64,000 nucleotides of DNA, taken from Ceratobasidium sp. AG-K (taxonomy: Eukaryota; Basidiomycota; Agaricomycetes; Cantharellales; Ceratobasidiaceae). The notes below the pieces were generated by a model. The model saw only the letters and a program-made list of their open reading frames with translations. It did not search any database and was not told where the DNA came from. Each line of letters begins with the position of its first letter. Within the stretch, counting starts at the first letter, position 1. Shown in pieces: positions 33,161-45,060 of this stretch. Location of the stretch: contig JAWNGF010000002.1 in NCBI GenBank assembly GCA_037039685.1, positions 4,464,001 through 4,528,000 of the forward strand, written 5' to 3'. Both the position numbers and the translations under genes were made by a program.

Positions 33161-34636
33161 CTATTGTCCCTCAACTTCCATAGTGACTGACTCAGAAGCA
33201 ATAGAAGGTGCTATTGAAGGAAGTGATGGTAAAGGCATAGAGCCCGTAGGACCAATAACTGGGCTTTGTGAGAATTGGATTGATTCATCTGAGATATCCA
33301 TGTCACAGCTCAAGCGTTGGCTAGATTGGGAAGGGGAAGTGTTGGCTGAGTCAAGAACAATGACCTGTTCATAAGGTTCACTTGAGCAAAGGATCTGATT
33401 GGTTAGTTCCATTAATTTGTCCACAGTCTTCCTTATGGCAGTAGTGATTCCTGAAGCAGTGATTGGAGCATTGTTGCTGGAGATCAACTGCAATGGGAGC
33501 TCTGGATGATCAAAAGTGCTTGAATAGGTAGGAGGCAAAGAAGCTGCTGATGTGGCATTGGTAGATTCCATAGGAGCTAAGTGATCAAATGTTGGAAATG
33601 AAGGCTCAGTGGTGGAACTAGCCAATGCTATTGCTTCTAATGACAAAGGGAGTTAATTAGGAGCTGGAATATCAACACCAGGTGGACAAATAGGATCACT
33701 AAACAAATTGGGAGTGGGGTAGCAAGCAGGTGATAGGTCTAGAGGGGCAGAGAATATACAACCAGAAGGGCTCTCTTGGATAACTGGAGGATTGATAAGA
33801 GCTGCTGCTGATAGTGCATTAATGAAAATGCCAAACTCAGGGGTTCTAGATGCTGCTTGGATGTGGGTGGAAAGGTAGAGGGGCTGACAAGAATAATTGC
33901 AAAATCAATTGTTGTCAGGTGTAGCATGACAAAGTTCATACAGATCCCCAATGTTCAGGATTGCAGTCATCCACCATTGATAACTTTGGACAAGTGTGCA
34001 AGCTTCTGTGAGCAACTGAACAGGGTATTGCCAGATATCTGGAGTAGGATAGACACATTTGGATGGGGGATAGGGTATGCCTTCAAGGTCCCAATGCTCA
34101 AAGAGTCTAGATGCTGGTGTTTCTTCTGGAAGAGCTGGGTACCAATCATAAGGGAGTGTAGTGTTACCTATCTTGATCCAAGTGGAAATAAGGGTGTCTT
34201 ACATGGCAGTTTCAGAAGTATCTGTAAGCCAATACCATGTGATAAATCCTTGAGTGGTGGTGTAGATATCACAAGGGCAAGTGAAAGTGTGTTCTAGAAT
34301 GCTGGTGCAATGTGGGTTGGAAGATTGCCATCCAGAGGAGGTACTATTCAGGTTGTGAAGGAAGTACAGGAGCCAAATACCTTCAAGAACCTCATCCTGT
34401 GTGAGAGGAACCTGGGAGAGGCCCTGGGGTCCTTCAACTATGGAAAAGATCAAGTTGGCAGCAGCAGAACAAGCTTCAGAAGCCATTAGAACAGATGTAG
34501 CAAGTGTATGCACAGTGGTGTGGTGATCAGAGAGTGAGTGGAGAGCTTGTGTGTTGGTGGGAGCTTCCTTCAGACTCGCAATGAATGTACTGTGCATTAT
34601 GAAGGAGAACTGCACAAAACTGTGCAAAGACTGCAC
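33161..34636 (-). pseudogene. decayed large ORF of unknown family
   Basis: One minus-strand frame is open from about 34636 to 33161 apart from three stops (near 34200, 33908 and 33656). The second is TGA and the others TAA, all explicable by C-to-T change. Parts read GFITWYWLTDTSETAM, then WYPALPEETPASRLFEHWDL, CVYPTPDIWQYPVQLL and AITASGITTAIRKTVDKLM-like stretches. It is about 490 codons long with no recognised motif. The CpG-type decay is the same as in the retrotransposons here, so a transposon-borne origin is likely. Confidence 0.4.
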
Positions 34637-34703
34637 AAACTGTGCTGGGAGATGCCAAGGAAATTGTCTGTCATGCCTGTGTTACTACCATGTGAAAGGG
34701 ATG

Positions 34704-35130
34704 TGTCACAACCTTTTCTGTTTCCCTCTGTTTGCCCTGTGTTTAGCCTCATTGTGCCCATCTTGTCCATGTATGCACCCTTTATGTAAGCCACAACTGT
34801 GGGACATACCTGCCTGGCCTGTTCATTTGTTTCCCTGGTCTCCTTGGACTTATCACATCTCCTTTGTTTGGCCCTTACTTCTTTGGGACTCTTGCTTTCT
34901 CTCCTTTCATTGTGACTTTCTATTGTACATAGCCACAGTAGTTAGTATATATACCAGCCACACAAATCTTGTCTCTACAAGACTTGTTCTCTTGTTGTTT
35001 TCCCCATCCACTCAAGTGTCTGCTTAGCTTAGGCCTAAGAGCCACTCATTGACCTTTGTTGTTGTCCCAACCTCTGTCCTCATCCCCTGTTTGACCCTCA
35101 GTGTCATCAGGTGTCACTAGGGCTGTGACA
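34704..35130 (+). repeat. LTR of family C
   Basis: It begins TGTCACAACC and ends GGGCTGTGACA, 427 bases. The reverse-orientation LTR at 58103-58529 has the same length and is similar throughout, which fixes the borders. A TATA-like stretch (GTATATATACC) lies near 34958-34968. Flanking pentamers do not match (GGATG and CTAGA), so it is not a simple solo LTR. It probably is the 5' LTR of the old element whose gag follows from 35536. Confidence 0.75.
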
Positions 35131-35535
35131 CTAGAACAAGTCTTGTTGCCTTTGCTGTGGAAACAGCCCTTGTTGCTGTTGGAACCAGGTTCATCACCAG
35201 GGTCCCTCTGAGTATTACATACCCTTCAGCATTGAATAGTTAACACCCCTATCTCTCCACTGCACCATTTACGCGTTGAGGCAACCTGCAGCTCGCATCC
35301 ATTAGCCTGTTGACAATGTCCCCTATCCTCTGATATCACTGAGCTATTGCCACCTAATCAGGAAGTGCTGCATGAATATTCTATTGGAACAAGGACCTCT
35401 GATACCTTTGCATTGAACCTACCATCAACTAGGTTCCCCCAAGCTTCCAATCTCTAGCTGGGGATCAACTTTCTTCATCAAAAATACTAGCCAAATAAGG
35501 TCAAAGCACACCTGGAAGTGCAGTTATTCTAGAAA
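35131..35535. other. leader region between LTR C and gag
   Basis: About 400 bases without an open frame. Its place between the LTR and a gag-like frame fits an untranslated leader. No primer-binding site matching a known tRNA was recognised. Confidence 0.4.
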
Positions 35536-36232
35536 ATGACTTTCAACCCAGCATCAGGGAGAGCAAGGGTGGGATCCACCAGTTTGGAAAGGTCCTTCCA
35601 CCAAACATTCTCCCTAAACCCTCCACCTGCCTCACCAGAATTACCCTTGTGTAATACATGTTTTTCCACTCCTCCTGCCCCAACAAACCCTGAAGAAGGG
35701 GACACCACCTTGCAACCCCCAGAACCTCCATATACAACATTGGATGCCAGCTCATGACCACCCTCCACAGTGGTGGAAGGGTACCATGGGGAACTATAGT
35801 GGGAAACAACAATCAAAGGTAAATCTAAAGAAGACATAATGATTTGTCTCCTCAAAGAAACAGGGCACCAGATAGAATTAATTGGAAACAGGGTAGAAAG
35901 GATCAAACAATGGATCCTCCATAGCAGGGGTGATGGCAACATCAGCATTGCCAAACTCAATGAAGTTATAGATCACAACAATGGGTTATGTGGTGAACTC
36001 AAGGAACAAGGCAGAACCATCAAAGACTGTGTGCAAGTCAATGGTGTCATCACCAATCCTCAAAATATCCCAGCCTCCACTACTTCCACAACAACCTGTG
36101 TTCCTAACTTAGGAACAAGTCACCTAGGATTACCTCTGGGACTAGGACAGAATCAACAATGACTCAGGGGCTCAATGATGTGGTTGGCACCATCAGGATC
36201 AGCAACAACCACTCAAAGACCAAGTCGCATTT
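35536..36232 (+). pseudogene. element C gag, part 1 of 3
   Basis: A gag-type N-terminal region. A Pro/Thr-rich part (PPPASPELPLC) is followed by a helical part (HQIELIGNRVERIKQWIL). It is interrupted by TGA at 35755 and 36160, which fit CGA-to-TGA, and by a TAG near 35792. The frame runs into the 5' LTR of element B1. With B1 removed it continues in phase at 44177. Confidence 0.6.
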
Positions 36233-36731
36233 TGTCGTGACCCATCCCTCCCTCTGTTTCTGTTTGTGGACTCGTGGCTCATACTTGCGCCTTAAGTGCC
36301 CCTTCTCTTTGTTTGTGCCCTCTCCCTTGTTTAGTGAGGTGTATGGATGATGTGTTACCATGAGTCATATGACTCATGCTGTCTTCTATTGGCTGGCCTA
36401 CGCAGCCGCCTTTATGACTTGGACTTTGACTCAGACCTGTGACTCATGTATATACTATGACTCACTTGTTTTCTGAGTATATATACTGGCTTGCAAGCAT
36501 GGTCATCCCCAGCTTGCTTTGCCTCATCAACTCTCCCTGCAGTGTGATCAGAGGCACTTGGCTACTTAGCCTTCAGCGCAGCCACTTGAACTTAGGAGCT
36601 AGTGACTTGTACTGACAAGACTAGCGTTTGTCCAGCTTAGTGATAGAGTCTTAGAAGACTTATCACATATTGTTCCCACATCTCAAAGGCCATTAGCGGT
36701 TGTCAACCATAGGCATTAGCAGGTTGCAACA
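36233..36731 (+). repeat. 5' LTR of element B1
   Basis: TGTCGTGACC to GGTTGCAACA. It has a TATA-like GAGTATATATACTGG at about 36475-36489. Compared with the 3' LTR, most differences fall on former CpG sites. Confidence 0.95.
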
Positions 36732-36749
36732 TTGCAAAGCAAGCTCTTA

Positions 36750-38917
36750 GTATGCTGAGCCACAAGAAAACAAAGTCACGTGACAACATGGACAATTGAC
36801 CCTCAAGTGCAGCATCTCGAAGGAGTGAGGCTCCAACAGCAACAATAGTCGAAATCCAATCAAACCCCTCAAGAGGAGCAAGGGAACGGGCAGGAGACTG
36901 GACGGCGTCACTTAGAAGTGCCAGCTGCACATCAAGACCCCCTTCCACCAGCATCCCAGGAGGAATTGGCAACATTATTGAAAGATCAGGAACTCAAGAA
37001 GAACCCAGGAGTTCAAACAAGCAAAGATCCACCTCACCAACAATTCGAGTAGTTGAAAATCCAATCAACACGCCACCACCAGCAGCACCAGTTGTCACTT
37101 TCCATGGGGAAAGTGTGATTAGCCCTAGGGCTGTGCGTGTGATTAGGATACCAGGACCACTTAGAAACGCAACGCCAGGACCATCAAACACTGGGACAAC
37201 AGGGCCAAGACGTCCTTTAGCATTTCCTGACTTTGGAATGCAATTTCCACCACTGGTATCTACCCCTGCATCCATGCCACCACTAGTAGAAGTCCCTAGG
37301 ACTCACAGTGCCCTGAGCATGCCATCAACCTTCCAATCACAAAGAAGCATTGAGTCTATTTCACAGGATGAAGGACTGAGACAAGAACAACCAATGGAAA
37401 ATATGGAGGGAAGTCTAATCCAAGCCCTGGAAAGGATCTTCAACACCCTTCAGATCCAATATCAACAGGAGAATGCAGTCCAAGCCCTTAGAATTGAAGG
37501 AATGGAACAACGATGGGATCTACAAACCCAAGATATGACAAACATGATGCAGCAAATTGAGCGCATGGCTTCTAGAATGGAAGATGGAGTCAACACTTTC
37601 TATGAAAGGCTTAGGAATGTAGATCATGTTCAACAGCAAATCCTTGAAGTCTTTGAACGATTGGTTGAAAATTCCGAACAAATCAACAATAGGTTGAACA
37701 ATTTTGATCTCCTGATGAACCAAACCCTGCAAGGACAAACCCAGTGTATTACATGCATTGAAGAAACCCTAGGAAGGATGGCGGAAGGAATGAGAAACAT
37801 GACCATCACCCTTGGAAGGATTGATGAGGAAGTTACCAATGGATTCCAGGATCAAACCACTAGGATACAAGAAGTCCACCTATGAACCAGGGAAACATTT
37901 GATCTTCTCAAGCAAATAGGTGCTGACGCCCAAGCAGAATCCAAACACCAAAAGGAGGAATCATGACAAACCTCTGTTGATATCCCACAACAAAAACAGC
38001 CACCTCCTCATCTGCCACAGGGACGACGATCACCCTCATTTGAGGTACAAGGACAATCCAGATATCAAATCAGGGATGAAGGAAGAACCTTTATCATCCA
38101 AACAAATCAAGGAGGGAATGGAGGAAACTCAGGACCATGCATCAAAATGCCAAAAGCCTTTGAAGGAACCAGGGGAACTGCAGCCAAAACCTTCCTTGCA
38201 AGAATGAAGGCCTATTTTTGTCTGAACCCTACCCAGTATGACATGGATGAACAGTGCATTGTCGCAGTTTTGATGAATATGGCAGAAGGACCCGCTGGAA
38301 ATTGGGCACAGCCAGTTCTGAACAGATACAACAACAATCTAGACCATCCATGGCTAGACTCATGGGAGGCTTTCCAAGAAGATTACAACAGACAATGGAG
38401 TGACCCAAGCAAGAAAGTTCAAGCTGAACAAGGGATCCAACGACTTTACCAAAACAAGAGTGTATCTGAATACATCTCTGACTTCTGACTTCTTTCCCAA
38501 GAACTTGACTGGAACGACGTGGCCCTAGCGGCACGATTCAGACAAGGCCTGAATTGCCTCATCAAAACAGAACAGCAAGATCTTGAAGGATGGATCAATA
38601 TTGCCCTGCAAGCGGAAGAAATCAACAAACTGACCAATCCAGTTAGCACAAGGAAAAGGAACGAACAACCAGCTCAGGCAGAAGGTTCCAGGACCCAGAA
38701 AATCAAAGGGGACCTGGTCCCAAAGGAAGAGAAGAAACACCGAAGGGAAAACAACCTCTGCATCAAATGTGGGGAAGCAGGGCACAATCTGGCTGACTGC
38801 AAAAAGAAGTGGACCTACAAAGACAAGGGAAAGAAGCCTGTGAAAGGAAAAGCCACTGAACTCAAAGTTGAGAAAGTGAATGAGAACGGATCCACCAATT
38901 CCAAGTCGGAAAACTAG
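36750..38917 (+). pseudogene. element B1 gag
   Basis: The N-terminal part (about 37115-37885) is Pro-rich and then a long Gln/Asn-rich coiled coil (ALERIFNTLQIQYQQENAVQ). After TGA 37883 comes the capsid (about 38150-38640, FEGTRGTAAKTFLARMKAYF), cut once more by TGA 38486. It ends with a CCHC zinc knuckle (CIKCGEAGHNLADC, near 38760-38800). The product would assemble the particle and bind RNA. The long coiled coil ahead of the capsid is more than the minimal Ty3 gag carries. Confidence 0.85.
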
Positions 38918-38934
38918 ATGGGCATCTCTCCACC

Positions 38935-41900
38935 ATGTGTGAAGATGCCCCAATATCCTCTCTGCGAAATGTATACTATTGCAAGGCTACAAATGAAACA
39001 CCCATGGTATACACAACTGCAGAGGGAATCACGGAAAAAATCTCAACTCTCATTGACTCTGGCTTGTCTAGAAACTTCATTGACCTGAACTTTGCCAAGG
39101 AAAACAATATCCCTTTGACCAAATTACAAAGCCCCAGAAGCATTGAAACCATTGACGGAAAAACACAAAAAGATCAGATCTGGTTCATGTGCAAGCTGAA
39201 ATTCAATCTAGAAGGAAGGACTTTCTACCAAAAGTTCTATGTCATGAACACTGGCACACAACCTATGATTTTAGGAATGCCATGGCTGAAGGAGACCAAC
39301 CCTGAGATATCCTGGTCCCCCTTTGCTATCAAATGGAAAACAGAAGATCCCCATATCGCCAAAGCAGGACTACTTCAGGAGCTACCAAGAGAACTTGAAG
39401 AATTCAAGGACGTCTTTGACAAAGGAAAATACGACAAACTGCCTGAACACAGAGAATGGGATTGTAGAATCAACTTCTATGACAACAATCAGCTTCCAAA
39501 ACCAAAAAAGGCCTACCCTCTATCACCAAGGGAAAGAGAAGCAACAAAGGAATACATTGAGAACGAGCTCTGGTCAGGACATATCAGACCCAGCAAATCT
39601 CCCCTAGCTGCAAGCCTTTTCTTTGTCAAAAAAGCCCTGAAGGAGGGACAAACCATCCCTGACCTACGTCCTGTTGTTGACTACAGAGGAGCAAACAAAG
39701 AAACCATCCTGGACCACTACCCTATTCCGCTTCTTGAACAACTTCTGGAGATTTTCAAAAGAACTGGAGAAAGCTCACAGGAAGAACTTTTCATCACTTC
39801 ACTTGATCTGAAGAATGGCTTTTGGAATGTCAGGATCAGAGAAGGAGACAAATGGAAAACAGCTTTCATTACTTCAGAAGGTCTCTTTGAATACACCGTT
39901 ATGGCCTTTGGCCTCAAGAATGCACCTTCTACCTTTCAAAGAATGATGGACCACATCTTCAGGGATATGATTGGAGTGAAGATCGTGATCTACATTGATG
40001 ACATCCTTATTATTTCTCGAGGAAGAGATCAACATACCATTGATATCAAGGAAGTCTTGCAACGATTGAGGAAGAACAACGTCTTTGGAAACATGAAGAA
40101 ATGTACCTTCTATGGAAAAAGAGCCGACTGGGTTGGATTTGTTGTCGACAAGGACAGCATTTCCATGAACAAGGACAAAATCAAAACTATCCAAGAATGG
40201 CCTACTCCCAAAACCGTGAAACAACTACAGGTGTTCATTGGTTTCTGCAACTTCTATAGGAGATTTGTGGTAGCCTTCTCCTCAATTGTCAAGCCCTGAC
40301 TCAATTGACAAGAAAGGACAAGAAATGGGAATGGAACTCAGAACACCAGGAAGCCTTCAACTCCCTGAAAGACATCATATCAAGAGAACCAGTACTTGCA
40401 CATCCTGACGAATCAAAGCAGTACTTCCTTGAAACAGACACCTCAGGAGTTGCAATGAGGGCTATTCTCAGCCAACAACAAAAGGACGGATACTTACACC
40501 CAGTAGGGTTTCTCTCAAAAAGCTTCAAGGATGCAGAGCTGAATTACAACACACATGACAAGGAGATTCTTGCCATCATAGAAGCATTGCGACACTGGCG
40601 CATTCACCTTGAGGGAACAAGGGAACCAATAGTGATCTACACAGATCACAAAAACTTTACTTACTGGCAGAAGGCCAGCACCTTCAACCGGCAACACAAC
40701 AGATGGCTCCTCATGCTAGCAAGCTACAATTTCGAGATCCACTACAGACCTGGCAAAATGTCAGAAAAACCGGACATCCTTTCCAGAAGAAGTGATCACA
40801 ACAATATTGCCTCCGCGGAACAAGTGATGATCTCCGCTGAAAACTTCAAAGGATTCTCAGCCCAGATGAGCGACAGTATCATTGCGGAAATCAAAGAAGC
40901 CCTGGAGGAGGATGAAAGCCTGGAAACCCTGATCAAAAGTACCAAAGGAAAGGAAGACCTACCACCCTCCGTGAAAAAACAGTTCAAGGACTACAAAATG
41001 AACAAAGATCTCCTGTGGTACCAAGGGAGGATTGTTGTCCCTGACAAAAAAGACATCAAGCTGAAGCTTCTCAAACTCTACCATGATTTGCCCATTGCAG
41101 GTCACAAGGACAAGCCAGAACTCTAGAACTCATTTCTAGAAACTACTACTGGCCAGGCATGAAGGCTCAAGTCAACAAGTATGTTGACAGTTGCAAAGCA
41201 TGCCAGAGGGGGAAGGGAAGCAAAGGACACCTACCACTCAAACCCTTGCCCATTCCGGGGAAACCTTGGGAAAATATTGCATATGATTTCATAGTGAAAT
41301 TACCAAGATCACAAGGGTTCAACAGTGTCCTTGTTGTGATGGACCGCTTTTCCAGAATGGCACACTTCATCCCCTGCAAAGAATCCACAAACTCAGAAGA
41401 GCTAGCTGATATTTTTGTGAAGGAAGTATGGCGCCTTCATGGGTTCCCCAAGACTACTGTTTCGGATAGAGGGACCACCTTCAAATCACACTTTTTGGAA
41501 GCAGTCTACAAGCGGCTAGGAATCCAAGGGACATTCTCCACCGCCTTCCACCCTGAAACAGATGGCCTGGTAGAAAGAACAAACCAGTGGCTGGAAAGAT
41601 GGATATGCATCTTTGGAAACCACAAGCAGGATGACTGGGCAAAATGGTTACCCATTGTGGAATTTTGTCACAACAATCACAAACACTGAGTCACAAACAA
41701 ATCCCCCTTTGAAGTCATCTATGGCATGACTCCCAAATGGTCTATTGAGGACTATGTGACTCCCTCCCCAGAAGGGGACAAATGGACAAAGGATATGGAG
41801 GCTGTGTGGGAAGAAACAAGGGCCCTGATGGAATATCATCAATCAAGGGAAGAAACCCCAAAAATACAATACAAGGGAGGGGACAACGTCTGGCTCCTGA

Positions 41901-42400
41901 CTACCAACATCAACACTAGACGCCCAAGCAAGAAACTTGATGACAAGAAGACTGGCCCCTTTGTTGTGAAAAAACAGATCTCTTCACACGCCTACCAACT
42001 CAATCTCCCCAAATCCATGCGTATCCACAACGTCTTCCATGAGAACATGTTGACTCCCTACACCAAAGACCTAGACTTCCAACAAAATCAGCCCCGACCT
42101 CCACCTATCTTGACTGAAGAAGGCAAAGAGGAATATGAAGTAGAGAAGATTGTAGATTGGCATCAAGACCCTGATGGGTTGAAATACCGCATCCGATGGA
42201 AAGGCTATAGCCCTCTGGAAGACACAGAAGAACTGGCGGAGAACTTTGCCAAGCTGACTCATATCATGAGAAAGTTCCAGAAGGACTTTCCCACCACCCC
42301 ACTTCCTCTGAATTTCACTTCCTCAGAGTACAAAAAGGCAAAGGGGAAAGCAGCAGAAATCATCACTTCAGCTTTTCAGCCAACTACTACTAGTACACTG
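38935..42400 (+). pseudogene. element B1 pol: protease, RT, RNase H, integrase, chromodomain
   Basis: Protease-like D-S-G lies near 39055. The RT catalytic YIDD box is near 39991-40002 in a frame open from 38935 to 40299. A lost C near 40296 shifts into the next frame, which holds the RNase H (ETDTSGVAM) and reaches 41126. Another single-base loss near 41106 leads to the integrase H-H-C-C and catalytic core (41159-41689). Then TGA 41687 precedes the integrase C-terminal part and a chromodomain (about 42130-42240, IRWKGYSPLEDTEE). The same reading frame stays open to 43549, but only as an overlap with ORF3. Confidence 0.9.
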
Positions 42401-42447
42401 CAAAACACCTCCCCTACCACACAAAACACTTTCTTACTCAACCAACA

Positions 42448-43632
42448 ATGCCTGCTGCTCGCACCGCCACCTCCTCCCCCTTCTCCTGGGTCCCCGATTA
42501 CAAGAAAGCCAGAGCCTACGGAAAGGCCCTCAAGCTCGCCGGACCAGGCAAATTTGCCATCAACAACTGGGACACTACTCCCTGGTCCCTCAATGGGGCC
42601 AAGGCTCTCGCCAAGGCCCTTGAGCCTGGCGTCCAGTTGGGGTATATTCCCCTATGGGAGCGGGCAACCATCAAATGGGACAAACAGCGCAGGTCCCTCA
42701 TCACCCCTTGCCTTGGCTCCCTTCTCTGGGTCAGCCACCCCAACTCCCGGCCTTCCGATCCCACCAACATTGGTTGCAACAAATACTACCACTGCCGTGG
42801 TTGTATCGGACTCACTGTCCACAATGTTGTCCTCAAAAGCGCAGACGCCTGGAACCGCGACACCAGTTTCAAATGGGAAGGAGACAAGTGGTTCAAGCAA
42901 GAGAACGACCCTTGCCTTGCCCTCAACAACGGCGGACATTGCAATGAGGAGGGAATATGGTGGTGCCCATGTGCTAAGGACTTCAAGTCAGGATGGTCAA
43001 CGGAGTGTGAGTTTGAACAAATACCTGGCCCCACAAAAACTTACCCAAGAGACAATCCTTCCTTCTGTACTATCGACTGGTCAAAAGGCACCGACGGAAG
43101 TGGACACGTCAACTTGGTGGGACAGCCAATGGAAGACGTCAAGGAAGAAGTCGTCAAAGGCCCCCCTGCACCCCCAAGCTCTGAAAGTGGGAACGACCTC
43201 CCTGCCTCTCCCCACATCACCAACAAGGAGGCCGAACAAGTCGAACAAGAATGGGAGGCCACTTGGGACAAAGCCCGAGCAAATGTTGAGGCTCTCATCA
43301 CTGACGTTGGCAAAGCCATTGCCAACATGGAACCACACCCCCTGGCTGATCAAATGCCTTGTGATGCCAACGTTCTCAAGGCCTACCGCCTTGTCCAATG
43401 TGGCTCCTGGAGCGTTGAGCAACTCAACAAATGGTTTGACCACAGGCAAGAACAGTGGTCCCAACGGGAGGCAGCAGAACTTGAGCGCCTTCAAGAACAA
43501 CACCAAGAGGAGCTCGACCACCTCTACCAGGAGAAATGGGACCAAATGAACAAGGTCCTTGAAGCAGACATGTGCACCCTGGCAGAACGGGTTGGTTGGT
43601 TGGAACTGAAGGAATGGGTTGCCCACAAATAG
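42448..43632 (+). CDS. element B1 extra 3' ORF (ORF3), intact, 394 aa
   Basis: This frame starts ATG CCT GCT (Met-Pro-Ala) about 50 bases after the pol chromodomain, in a different frame from pol, and stops 29 bases before the polypurine tract. It is the only full-length, unbroken copy of the ORF3 family in the window. Features are a Trp/Lys-rich N-terminal part, LGSLLWVSHP, a Cys motif YYHCRGCIGL, a second Cys/His patch (GGHCNEEGIWWCPC), a Pro/Ser linker, and a Gln/Glu-rich coiled coil at the C-terminus. No signal peptide or membrane helix is seen. The Cys patches could bind zinc. Its relatives are in elements A and G. Function unknown. Confidence 0.8.
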   Translation: MPAARTATSSPFSWVPDYKKARAYGKALKLAGPGKFAINNWDTTPWSLNGAKALAKALEPGVQLGYIPLWERATIKWDKQRRSLITPCLGSLLWVSHPNSRPSDPTNIGCNKYYHCRGCIGLTVHNVVLKSADAWNRDTSFKWEGDKWFKQENDPCLALNNGGHCNEEGIWWCPCAKDFKSGWSTECEFEQIPGPTKTYPRDNPSFCTIDWSKGTDGSGHVNLVGQPMEDVKEEVVKGPPAPPSSESGNDLPASPHITNKEAEQVEQEWEATWDKARANVEALITDVGKAIANMEPHPLADQMPCDANVLKAYRLVQCGSWSVEQLNKWFDHRQEQWSQREAAELERLQEQHQEELDHLYQEKWDQMNKVLEADMCTLAERVGWLELKEWVAHK

Positions 43633-43672
43633 GCAAGTGCGCTCCACTACACTTGCCTTTGTGGGGGGGCAA

Positions 43673-44171
43673 TGTCGTTACCCATCCCTCCCTCTGTCAC
43701 TGTTTGCAGACTCACGGCTTGTACTTGCGCCTTAAGCACCCCTTCTCTTTGTTTGTGCCCTCTCCCTTGTTTAGTGAGGTGTATGGATGTTGTGTTACCA
43801 TGAGTCATATGACTCATGCTGTCTTCTATTGGCTGGCCTACGCAGCCGCCTTTATGACTTGGACTTTGACTCAGACCTGTGACTCATGTATATGCTATGA
43901 CTCACTTGTTTTCTGAGTATATATACTGGCTTGCAAGCATGGTCATCTCCAGCTTGCTTCGCCTCATCAACTCTCCCTGCAGTGTGATCAGAGGCACTTG
44001 GCTACTTAGCCTTCAGTGCAGCCACTTGAACTTAGGAGCTAGTGACTTGTACTGACAAGACTAGCGTTTGTCCAGCTTAGTGATAGAGTCTTAGAAGACT
44101 TATCACATATTGTTCCCACATCTCAAAGGCCATTAGCGGTCATCAACCATAGGCATTAGCAGGTTGCAACA
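43673..44171 (+). repeat. 3' LTR of element B1
   Basis: TGTCGTTACC to GGTTGCAACA, preceded by GTGGGGGGGCAA (polypurine tract) and followed by the target duplication CATTT. Confidence 0.95.
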
Positions 44172-44176
44172 CATTT

Positions 44177-44399
44177 CCATTGGCAGAACCTGTGAAAAAT
44201 CAGCAGCAGCTAAACCAATGGAATTTGAAGGCAAACAGGGCACTAAAGCCAGGGACTTTGTGTACACCTGCACAAACTACATTGCTGATTCCCAATATGC
44301 AACAGCCAGGGATGAATGTAAAATTAGATTCAGCATTTCCTATCTATGAAAAGGGGCAATTGAATGCAATAGACCCTTCCAGGACCTACACATGGCTGG
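44177..44399 (+). pseudogene. element C gag, part 2 of 3
   Basis: Capsid-type sequence (MEFEGKQGTKARDFVYTC) lies between elements B1 and B2. It is in phase with part 1 across B1 and with part 3 across B2 once each insertion and one copy of its duplication are removed. One TGA near 44347 lies in the frame. Confidence 0.7.
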
Positions 44400-44404
44400 G
44401 ATAC

Positions 44405-44840
44405 TGTAAGGGTCACGTGCCCTTGGGGCTGGGCCGACTGGCTAGACCCCAAGGTCCCGCTGCCTTACCCTAGCCCACACCACATGTACACTTAGACCAC
44501 AGCGCATATATGCAGCAAACCGCAGTGCTGTAGGCACTGCACAATGAATAAAGAATTGATAGCATGAATGACTTGTAAACTACATGGGCGCAGGGCGCCA
44601 TAGAGAATGAAAGAGCAAACAAACGGGGTGCAGGGCACCCCTATAGATACAGTATATAAGAACGAACATGTAGACTCAGAAAATATGTACTTAGTCTTAC
44701 CTTTACTTGAATACAATAGTTTCGATAGCCAGCGGTGTCTCACTCATTTTGACGCTTAAGGTTTCGGCACTTACTTATTTGAGTACATGAGGTTTCAATT
44801 TGATTACTAACTACGTGTATTACATTATAGAAACCTAACA
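44405..44840 (+). repeat. 5' LTR of element B2
   Basis: TGTAAGGGTC to AACCTAACA. It has a TATA-like CAGTATATAAGAACG near 44652-44666. It differs from the 3' LTR mainly at former CpG positions. Confidence 0.95.
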
Positions 44841-45060
44841 TTTTTTGGCTTACAGACATCTACTTGTTTCAAGTACCTTCGATCTGCTCAACAGAGGGAA
44901 CAGATTCCAGTGAGTAAACATGTGCATATAACTACTGAATAAATTTTGTAGCTACAAGAACATGGCAAGTCAAACAGGAGCGACAGCTGCACCTAAATCA
45001 AGGTCGTCATCAACTGCCCCTCCGCATCAACTGGCGTCCTCCTCGTGACCAGCATGTGGG

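Larger units (their letters stand above)
36233..44171 (+). mobile_element. Ty3/gypsy chromodomain retrotransposon B1, complete, 7939 bp
   Basis: Both LTRs are present (36233-36731 and 43673-44171, 499 bases each, TG..CA ends). The flanking target duplication CATTT is exact (36228-36232 and 44172-44176). Internal order: coiled-coil gag N-terminus, capsid, zinc knuckle, protease, RT, RNase H, integrase, chromodomain, ORF3, polypurine tract (43661-43672). The coding regions carry TGA stops at Arg codons (37883, 38486, 41687) and two single-base losses (near 40296 and 41106), so this copy is dead. It sits within the gag of element C. Confidence 0.95.

Noticed and set aside
34704..35130. Solo LTR of family C
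   Set aside because: The flanking pentamers do not match (GGATG and CTAGA), and a gag-like frame follows, so it is better read as a 5' LTR.
42500..43549. The pol frame of B1, open to 43549, taken as a 600-residue chromodomain protein
   Set aside because: Beyond about 42400 the frame is Pro/Ser/Thr low complexity and lies over the intact ORF3 in another frame; it is an overlap shadow.
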